Part shown: positions 50,683-55,882 of the stretch, one piece after another
Layout: each line of letters begins with the position of its first letter
Position numbering within the stretch: position 1 is the stretch's first letter
The notes under the pieces: model-generated
Databases searched by the model: none
What the model saw: the letters and a program-made list of their open reading frames with translations, nothing else
Told to the model about the DNA's origin: nothing
Assembly: GCA_002428385.1 (NCBI GenBank)
Contig: DIWB01000015.1
Span: 11,211-67,092, forward strand
Source of the DNA: Bacteroidales bacterium UBA6117
GTDB taxonomy: Bacteria; Bacteroidota; Bacteroidia; Bacteroidales; VadinHA17
DNA: 55,882 nt
Direction: 5' to 3'
Program-made: the position numbers and the translations under genes

Positions 50683-52044
50683 TTAGCTGAAGAGAGACCT
50701 TACAAGTTCTTCCACCTTGCCGACAGGTTTGACCTCGATGTCAAGCCCTTTTACCGACAGGTTTCTGTGGAACCGCGAGATGTAGATCCTCCTGAAACCC
50801 ATTTTGGACGCTTCCCTGATCCTTTGCTCAACGCGTGATACAGGTCTGATCTCACCCGAAAGCCCGATCTCCCCGGAACAACAGACATCCTTTCCAACCG
50901 GGATATCGAGGTTCGATGACAGAACGGAGGTGATCACTGCAAGATCGATCGCCGGATCATCCACTTTTATTCCCCCGGTGATGTTAAGAAACACATCCTT
51001 TACACCCAGCCTGAAACCTGCCCTCTTTTCAAGTACTGCCAGAAGCATATTAAGCCGGCGGATGTCGAAGCCCGTGGAACTTCGCTGCGGAGTACCGTAA
51101 ACAGCGCTGCTTACCAGAGCCTGCGTCTCAATAAGAAAAGGCCTGATGCCATCGATGGTTGCGGCTATTGAGATACCGCTGAGCTGATCGTCGTGCTGAT
51201 TGATGAACATCTCCGAAGGATTGGCCACTTCCCTGAGCCCGTCGCCGGCCATCTCGAATATGGCTAGCTCCGAAGTTGAGCCAAACCTGTTCTTTACCGA
51301 CCTGAGCAGACGGTATATGTAATTGTTGTCACCCTCGAAGTAGAGAACGACATCCACTATATGTTCCAGTACTTTCGGCCCTGCAAGCGTACCGTCCTTT
51401 GTTATGTGTCCGATCAGAATCACCGGCGTTCCGGTAATCTTCGAATATTTGAGAAGACTGGCTGAACATTCCCTGACCTGCGAAACGGTGCCGGCCGAGG
51501 AATCGAGTATCCCTGTATGAATGGTCTGGATCGAATCAACTATTATGAGTTCCGGCTTGATATTGTCTGCCTGGACAAGTATATTCTCGAGGTCGGTCTC
51601 GCTGTAGATGTAGCAGGCCGGATTTGCCTTCTTTATCCTTTTGGCCCTGAGACTTATCTGTTCCTCGCTTTCCTCTCCCGAAACATAGAGAACCTTTTTC
51701 TCTGCAAGTGCAAGAGCAATCTGCAGCGCAAGTGTCGATTTGCCGACTCCCGGTTCGCCCCCGAGCAGGATAAGCGATCCGGGAACAATGCCGCCTCCAA
51801 GCAGCCTGTCGAGCTCGGCAACTCCTGTCTTCTGCCTGTTCTGCTCATCCGAACTGACATTGATGAGAAGCTCGGGCTTCTTTTTTCCAATCCCCTGAAG
51901 ATAGGTCCTCTCATTAGGGGAGACTGGAGCAATGATTTCTTCGCGGTAGGTGTTCCATTCCCTGCATGCAGGACATTTCCCTATCCATTTAGGGGACTCC
52001 GCCCCGCAATTCTGGCAAACGAAAACTGTTTTCGGCTTAGCCAT
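50683..52044 (-). CDS. radA: DNA repair protein RadA
   Basis: This 453-residue RecA-like protein promotes branch migration in recombination. It has an N-terminal zinc finger (CQNCGAESPKWIGKCPAC), Walker A GGEPGVGKSTLALQIA, Walker B LIIVDSIQT, the RadA motif KNRFGS and a C-terminal Lon-protease-like domain (LNITGGIKVDDPAIDLAVITSVLSS, GEIGLSGEIRPVSRVEQRI). It overlaps the end of the flippase-like gene by eight bases and is last in the operon panC-panD-flippase-radA, a set found in many Bacteroidota. Confidence 0.96.
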   Translation of the reverse strand: MAKPKTVFVCQNCGAESPKWIGKCPACREWNTYREEIIAPVSPNERTYLQGIGKKKPELLINVSSDEQNRQKTGVAELDRLLGGGIVPGSLILLGGEPGVGKSTLALQIALALAEKKVLYVSGEESEEQISLRAKRIKKANPACYIYSETDLENILVQADNIKPELIIVDSIQTIHTGILDSSAGTVSQVRECSASLLKYSKITGTPVILIGHITKDGTLAGPKVLEHIVDVVLYFEGDNNYIYRLLRSVKNRFGSTSELAIFEMAGDGLREVANPSEMFINQHDDQLSGISIAATIDGIRPFLIETQALVSSAVYGTPQRSSTGFDIRRLNMLLAVLEKRAGFRLGVKDVFLNITGGIKVDDPAIDLAVITSVLSSNLDIPVGKDVCCSGEIGLSGEIRPVSRVEQRIREASKMGFRRIYISRFHRNLSVKGLDIEVKPVGKVEELVRSLFS

Positions 52045-53053
52045 TGGTTATTTCTTTTCGGTTCTTTCTTGAGAGCATCCAGAACGCCAGCCCTCCAAGC
52101 ACCAGAACAAGAAGAAGCTGCGATTCATGGGTGAGAATGGCATAAGCCGAGGCGTCCTCGATGCTTACACTTTCGACGAAAGCGATTCCCCTTGAGACAA
52201 AATAATGGAAGGCACCCATGCCTCCCTGAACCGGCGCCGACATGGCCAGACTGCCAATGACAAGGATGAAGAGCGAGTCTCCGAATGACAGGTGCGATGT
52301 GCTTTCGAGACTGAATACTACAACCCAGGTCATCATTGCATAGCTGAACCAGATAAGTATCGTATGAAATACAAATTCCCATCCTCTTTTGAGCCTGAGA
52401 ATCGTCCGGAATCCGTTGATCACACCTTTTGCAATATCGAACATCTTGGAGAAGAAACGTATTGAGCGGAGCTTCTTTCTATACCGGAACAACATGAAAA
52501 GCGAGAGCGCAGCCAGGATTATTAAGATTGCCCAGGGTATCCAGGCAGAGCCGAACGAAGAAAGCACCTTCTCCCTTAAGGGCACCATGATTGCCTCGTT
52601 CAGATAGTCCCTGATCTTCGAACCGCTTGTAAAGAAAACACCGAACATAATTACAAGCATTGAAAGAAGATCAATTGTACGCTCCAGAACAACGGTTCCC
52701 ACCAGCTGATCGACAGGTATGTTTTCTTTTTTGCCGAGAGTCATGCATCTCGTAATCTCACCGACCCTGGGAAGGGCAAGGTTTGCCAGGTATCCCGTGA
52801 TCATCGAATGAAAGGTGTTCCGGAATCCGGGGTTATATCCGAGGGGATTTATCAATATTATCCACCGCCGGGCTCTGCTGAGGTAAGCTATGAGCCCGAA
52901 AAAAACTGATACGGCCAGCCATTCGTAATTTGCACCGACAAGGCTCTCCTTGAGCGATTCAAAATCGACAGTCCTGAATGCAATCCACAGGAGCAGGATG
53001 CCGATGGCCAGAAATGCAATGACCTTGGCGGCCTGTATTATTGTCTTCCTCAA
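52037..53053 (-). CDS. Flippase-like membrane protein, UPF0104/MprF-type
   Basis: This 338-residue protein has about eight hydrophobic segments and typical runs of the lysylphosphatidylglycerol synthase membrane domain: SVFFGLIAYLSRARRWIILI, SMITGYLANLALPRVGEITRC, ERTIDLLSMLVIMFGV and PVQGGMGAFHYFVSRGIAF. It lacks the soluble aminoacyl-transferase part of MprF, so it may move a lipid or polyprenyl-linked sugar. It starts two bases after panD and overlaps radA. Confidence 0.85.
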   Translation of the reverse strand: MRKTIIQAAKVIAFLAIGILLLWIAFRTVDFESLKESLVGANYEWLAVSVFFGLIAYLSRARRWIILINPLGYNPGFRNTFHSMITGYLANLALPRVGEITRCMTLGKKENIPVDQLVGTVVLERTIDLLSMLVIMFGVFFTSGSKIRDYLNEAIMVPLREKVLSSFGSAWIPWAILIILAALSLFMLFRYRKKLRSIRFFSKMFDIAKGVINGFRTILRLKRGWEFVFHTILIWFSYAMMTWVVVFSLESTSHLSFGDSLFILVIGSLAMSAPVQGGMGAFHYFVSRGIAFVESVSIEDASAYAILTHESQLLLVLVLGGLAFWMLSRKNRKEITNG

Positions 53054-53055
53054 GC

Positions 53056-53406
53056 TCAGATCAGTTTATTTGTATTCGTATCGGGGAAAATGATCCGCGG
53101 CAGAAATTGCTTTGCCTCCTCAAAATCCATTGATGCAAATGACATAATAAGAAGGATATCATCAAGCTGAGCTTTTCGTGCAGCAGCTCCGTTGAGGCTT
53201 ATAATTCCCGAACCTCTCTCACCTTTTATGACATAGGTCTCCAGCCTTTCGCCGTTATTGACGTTGACGACCAGAACCTTCTCATTCTCTATCAGACCGG
53301 CAGCGTCCATAAGATCCTCGTCAATGGTGATGCTTCCCATATAGTTAAGGTTGGCTTCGGTGACCTTCGCCCTGTGGATCTTGGATTTAAGCACTTCAAT
53401 ATGCAT
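53056..53406 (-). CDS. panD: Aspartate 1-decarboxylase
   Basis: This 116-residue pyruvoyl enzyme makes beta-alanine for pantothenate. The self-cleavage site is Gly24-Ser25 in NYMGSITID. Other typical runs are HIEVLKSKIHRAKVTEANLNY, NGERLETYVIKGERGSGIISLNGAAAR and GDI-like DDILLIMSF. The start ATG 53406 matches the family; a longer frame is unlikely. It lies between panC and the flippase-like gene. Confidence 0.96.
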   Translation of the reverse strand: MHIEVLKSKIHRAKVTEANLNYMGSITIDEDLMDAAGLIENEKVLVVNVNNGERLETYVIKGERGSGIISLNGAAARKAQLDDILLIMSFASMDFEEAKQFLPRIIFPDTNTNKLI

Positions 53407-53457
53407 ACTGTGAAGTCGATTAGTTGATACTGGGTGCAAAGTTAATAACCTTTTGAT

Positions 53458-54315
53458 TCACATCACCGGAACTTCGACATTATCTATTAACCTGATGCTT
53501 CCTGCTTTCACCGCAATGCAGCCGTAATATCGTTTTCCCTTTTCCAAAGCAGCTTTCGTGTGCACCGGCTTCAGCTCAATGTCGTCGGCTATTTCAAAAT
53601 ATTCGACGATGAAGCCTCCGGCATTTTCTATTTTCTTTACAACATGTTCCCTGATGGCCGGAATATCGTGATTCCTGATCATGCCGGCAGCATCGGAGAG
53701 CGCCGAATATATTATTCCGGCCCTTGTCCTGAGTTCCGGTTCAAGGCGCCGGTTGCGGCTGCTCATTGCAAGGCCGTCAGCCTCCCTGATGATGGGATTG
53801 CCGATTATTTCCACCTTGCTGCCCGTTTGTTTAACAAGTTCTTTTATCACTGCAAGCTGCTGGAAGTCCTTCTGTCCGAAAAAGGCCTTATCCGGTTTCA
53901 CAATGTCAAAAAGCCTGCTGACAACCTGGGCAACCCCGTTGAAGTGACCCGGCCTGTGGAGCGCTTCCATAACATTGTCGAGATTACCAAACCGGAATTC
54001 ATGGCTGTCCTCCTCCGGATAGATCTCCTTGTCCTCCGGCATGAAAACTATATCCTTTTCCCTCATCATGCCTCCAAGCAAATCAAGATCGCTTTCAGGA
54101 GTACGGGGATAATTTTTCAGATCGTCCCTGTCGTTGAACTGGGTCGGATTTACATAAATACTTACCACAACAACCGGGCAGCTTTCCATCGCATTCCTTA
54201 CCAGCGACAGATGCCCCTGGTGAAGCGCGCCCATGGTTGGAACAAATCCGACAGGCGACAACCTGGCTGATATGAGTGCCATGCGAAGCTTACGAACGGT
54301 CAGGACTGTTTGCAT
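53458..54315 (-). CDS. panC: Pantothenate synthetase
   Basis: This 285-residue enzyme joins pantoate and beta-alanine using ATP. The HIGH-like motif is GFVPTMGALHQGHLSLVR, followed by SIYVNPTQFN, GHFNGVAQVVSRLFDIVKPDKAFFGQKDFQQL and MSSRNRRL in the KMSKS position. It is the first gene of the operon panC-panD-flippase-radA, with a promoter box 18 bases upstream. panB is not in the window. Confidence 0.96.
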   Translation of the reverse strand: MQTVLTVRKLRMALISARLSPVGFVPTMGALHQGHLSLVRNAMESCPVVVVSIYVNPTQFNDRDDLKNYPRTPESDLDLLGGMMREKDIVFMPEDKEIYPEEDSHEFRFGNLDNVMEALHRPGHFNGVAQVVSRLFDIVKPDKAFFGQKDFQQLAVIKELVKQTGSKVEIIGNPIIREADGLAMSSRNRRLEPELRTRAGIIYSALSDAAGMIRNHDIPAIREHVVKKIENAGGFIVEYFEIADDIELKPVHTKAALEKGKRYYGCIAVKAGSIRLIDNVEVPVM

Positions 54316-54332
54316 AAAACGAGAATTTTATG

Positions 54333-54340
54333 CAAACCTA
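54333..54340 (-). promoter_or_regulatory. -7 element for panC operon
   Basis: TAGGTTTG matches TAnnTTTG and lies 17 bases before the panC ATG at 54315. Confidence 0.55.
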
Positions 54341-54445
54341 AAAGAAAATAAAAGAAGTGGTACCGGGGCGCAGGAAATAAAATAAACACGAAAGCCGGGC
54401 AGAATGCTTATCCAATGTGTTGATTATATTGTCATTTTTTATTAT

Positions 54446-54485
54446 TATCTTTGCACTTTGTTACGGAATGGCATATCCAGGAGGG
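54446..54485 (+). promoter_or_regulatory. -7 element and strong Shine-Dalgarno for the GT5-like gene
   Basis: TATCTTTG (54446-54453) matches the -7 consensus. AGGAGGG (54479-54485) ends three bases before the ATG at 54489. Such a strong ribosome site is unusual in this window and supports that start. Confidence 0.6.
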
Positions 54486-54488
54486 TAA

Positions 54489-55295
54489 ATGGAAAGCAAA
54501 AAAGTACTGTTCATCTCGCAGGAGATAACACCATATTTAAATGAAACCAAGTTATCGAAGATAGGAAGATATCTTCCGCAGGGCATTCAGGAAAGGGGAA
54601 AGGAGATCAGGACTTTCATGCCAAGGTATGGAAGTATCAATGAAAGAAGGAACCAGCTTCATGAAGTGATAAGGCTTTCGGGGATGAATCTCATCATCGA
54701 CGACACCGATCACCCTCTTATTATAAAGGTCGCATCCATCCAGTCGGCCCGTATGCAGGTCTACTTTATCGATAATGATGATTATTTCCAGCGCAAACAT
54801 ACTGTAAACGATGCGGCAGGCCGCGAATTCGAGGATAATGACGAACGCGCCCTCTTCTTTGCCAGGGGAGTTATTGAAACGGTCAAGAAACTGAGGTGGG
54901 CTCCCGACCTGGTTCATTGCCACGGATGGATGACCTCACTCGTCCCCGTATATCTCAGGAGCATCTACAACGATGATCCCCTGTTCCATAATTACAAGAT
55001 CATCTATTCAGTTTATAACAATGACTTCAAGGTTCCCTTCAGAACCACTTTCGCCGATAAGCTGAGATATGACGGGATTGACGGAGAAAGCCTCAAACTG
55101 GTTAAAACCCCTGATTTCATAAACGTGTCGAAACTGGCAATAAAATATTCCGATGCAGTTATCGTCGGCAGCGAGGATATAAACCCTGAACTGGAAAAAC
55201 ACCTTGCCTCAATAGGCAAGCCGGTGCTTCCATTTCAGGGCGAAGCTGTATACCTCGATGCATATAATGATTTCTATGATATGTTACTCTCCTGA
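54489..55295 (+). CDS. Stand-alone glycogen/starch synthase N-terminal domain protein
   Basis: This 268-residue protein matches only the N-terminal half of GT5 glycogen synthases: KKVLFISQEITPYL, GRYLPQGIQERGKEIRTFMPRYG, RALFFARGVIETVKKLRWAPDLVHCHGWMTSLVPVYL. The KTGGL motif that binds ADP-glucose near the start is replaced by NETKLSKIG, and the whole C-terminal donor-binding domain is absent. It ends at a clean stop, followed directly by the glmS promoter, so it is not a recent break. Glycogen synthase activity is unlikely. It is divergent from panC. A role in carbohydrate sensing or as a partner protein is a guess. Confidence 0.75.
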   Translation: MESKKVLFISQEITPYLNETKLSKIGRYLPQGIQERGKEIRTFMPRYGSINERRNQLHEVIRLSGMNLIIDDTDHPLIIKVASIQSARMQVYFIDNDDYFQRKHTVNDAAGREFEDNDERALFFARGVIETVKKLRWAPDLVHCHGWMTSLVPVYLRSIYNDDPLFHNYKIIYSVYNNDFKVPFRTTFADKLRYDGIDGESLKLVKTPDFINVSKLAIKYSDAVIVGSEDINPELEKHLASIGKPVLPFQGEAVYLDAYNDFYDMLLS

Positions 55296-55296
55296 G

Positions 55297-55304
55297 TATC
55301 TTTG
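55297..55304 (+). promoter_or_regulatory. -7 element for glmS
   Basis: TATCTTTG matches TAnnTTTG. The leader to the ATG is about 100 bases and has a 6-bp stem TTCGTT/AACGAA (55344-55349, 55365-55370). I see no glmS ribozyme sequence. Confidence 0.5.
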
Positions 55305-55407
55305 CTGTCTTACCTGTTTTTCCGCAATATTTACTTAATTTTCTTCGTTTTTTTAGCTGGCAGGAACGAAAGGCAGTTCTTGTTTTAACAATCAAAATCT
55401 GAAGCAA

Positions 55408-55882
55408 ATGTGTGGAATAGTAGGCTACATCGGGTCTAAGCCCGCAAGAGAGATAGTAATAAAAGGCTTGAAACTTCTTGAATACCGGGGTTACGACTCC
55501 GCCGGTATGGCTATCGTAAACGGGGAAACAAGGATTTTCAAATGCAAGGGAAGGGTGGAGGACCTTGAAAAAATGGTGAGCAACACCGATTTTAACGGAA
55601 CCCTGGGAATGGGCCATACCCGCTGGGCCACCCACGGAGAACCCAATGAGATCAATGCTCATCCGCAGGTCTCATACCGGGGACACTTCATCGTTGTCCA
55701 TAACGGTATAATCGAGAACTATTCACGTATCAAGAAGCATCTTGAGAGCCGTGATGTCAGGTTCACCAGCCAGACTGACACCGAGGTGCTTGCCAACCTT
55801 ATGGAGCATCTCTATCTTGAGGGGGACCTCTCCGCCGAGCAGGCAATCATCATGGCGCTGAACAAGGTGGAAGGAACCTACG
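55408..55882 (+). CDS. glmS: Glucosamine-6-phosphate synthase, 5' part
   Basis: The gene runs off the right edge of the window; 158 codons are visible. It starts MCGIVGYIGSKPAREIVIKGLKLLEYRGYDSAG, where Cys2 is the glutaminase nucleophile. Further typical runs are GHTRWATHGEPNEINAHP, VVHNGIIENY and SQTDTEVLANL. The enzyme makes glucosamine-6-phosphate from fructose-6-phosphate and glutamine for cell-wall and LPS synthesis. The isomerase domains lie outside the window. Confidence 0.96.
   Translation, partial: MCGIVGYIGSKPAREIVIKGLKLLEYRGYDSAGMAIVNGETRIFKCKGRVEDLEKMVSNTDFNGTLGMGHTRWATHGEPNEINAHPQVSYRGHFIVVHNGIIENYSRIKKHLESRDVRFTSQTDTEVLANLMEHLYLEGDLSAEQAIIMALNKVEGTY

Noticed and set aside
53560..54270. 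236-codon plus-strand frame opposite panC
   Set aside because: Antisense shadow of a clear panC; no recognisable protein pattern.
55305..55407. glmS ribozyme upstream of glmS
   Set aside because: The conserved ribozyme core is absent, and only a 6-bp stem is seen; the ribozyme is also mainly known from Firmicutes.

Overview
The window is chromosomal DNA of a member of the Bacteroidota, most likely class Bacteroidia. The evidence is a complete PorP/SprF-GldK-GldL-GldM-GldN set for type IX secretion, a GldA-type ABC ATPase, DUF4296, DUF4834 and DUF5723 proteins, a panC-panD-flippase-radA operon, and promoters of the Bacteroidota type (TAnnTTTG at about -7, TTG or TTTG near -33). Shine-Dalgarno sequences are rare. 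Gene density is high, and I found no tRNA, rRNA, insertion sequence, prophage or CRISPR array.

Layout from left to right. (1) 0.1-3.7 kb, minus strand: a four-gene cassette of a PqqD-like protein, an HprK-like kinase, an S26 signal-peptidase-like protease with Ser/His chemistry, and an ABC exporter. It looks like peptide-modification machinery with no visible precursor peptide. (2) 3.7-8.8 kb: rnr, ispG and cysS. (3) 9.0-18.2 kb: a methionine region. A promoter with 19 bp spacing leads into a complete SAM-I riboswitch. A 27-residue Met-rich leader ORF follows, its start codon at the edge of the riboswitch P1 helix, and then the operon metY-hom-metH-metF. metK lies convergent to it and its leader resembles a SAM-II riboswitch. 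(4) 18.3-25.8 kb: gldA-like ATPase, universal stress protein, asnS, rpoN, a PAP2-like membrane protein, a glycosyltransferase and a radical SAM protein. (5) 26-31.4 kb: the minus-strand operon rbfA-methyltransferase-lolE-DUF4296-amidohydrolase, divergent from trpS. (6) 31.5-38.6 kb: a large membrane-anchored protein with a propeller-like C-terminus, a DUF5723 outer-membrane protein, a DUF4834 protein, an Mla-type ABC pair and a mannose-1-phosphate guanylyltransferase ending at a strong bidirectional terminator. (7) 38.7-48.2 kb, minus strand: topA, an arginase-fold protein lacking most metal ligands, then porP-gldK-gldL-gldM-gldN. (8) 48.3-55.9 kb: a class A penicillin-binding protein, the panC-panD-flippase-radA operon, a stand-alone N-terminal glycogen-synthase-like domain, and the 5' part of glmS.

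The gaps between genes carry several dispersed repeat families: a 32-bp palindrome-ended element, CGCAGA-rich blocks, GAGGTACGCGGC-type blocks, and tandem 7- or 8-bp arrays built on GGCGTGA/GGCGTAAA. In three minus-strand genes the array reaches into the 3' end of the gene and supplies the TGA stop codon.

The strongest candidates for undescribed biology are the combined SAM riboswitch plus Met-rich leader ORF, two apparently different SAM riboswitch classes on neighbouring transcripts, the PqqD/HprK/signal-peptidase/ABC cassette, and the repeat arrays at gene ends. Functions are assigned from recognised motifs read by eye; no database search was run.
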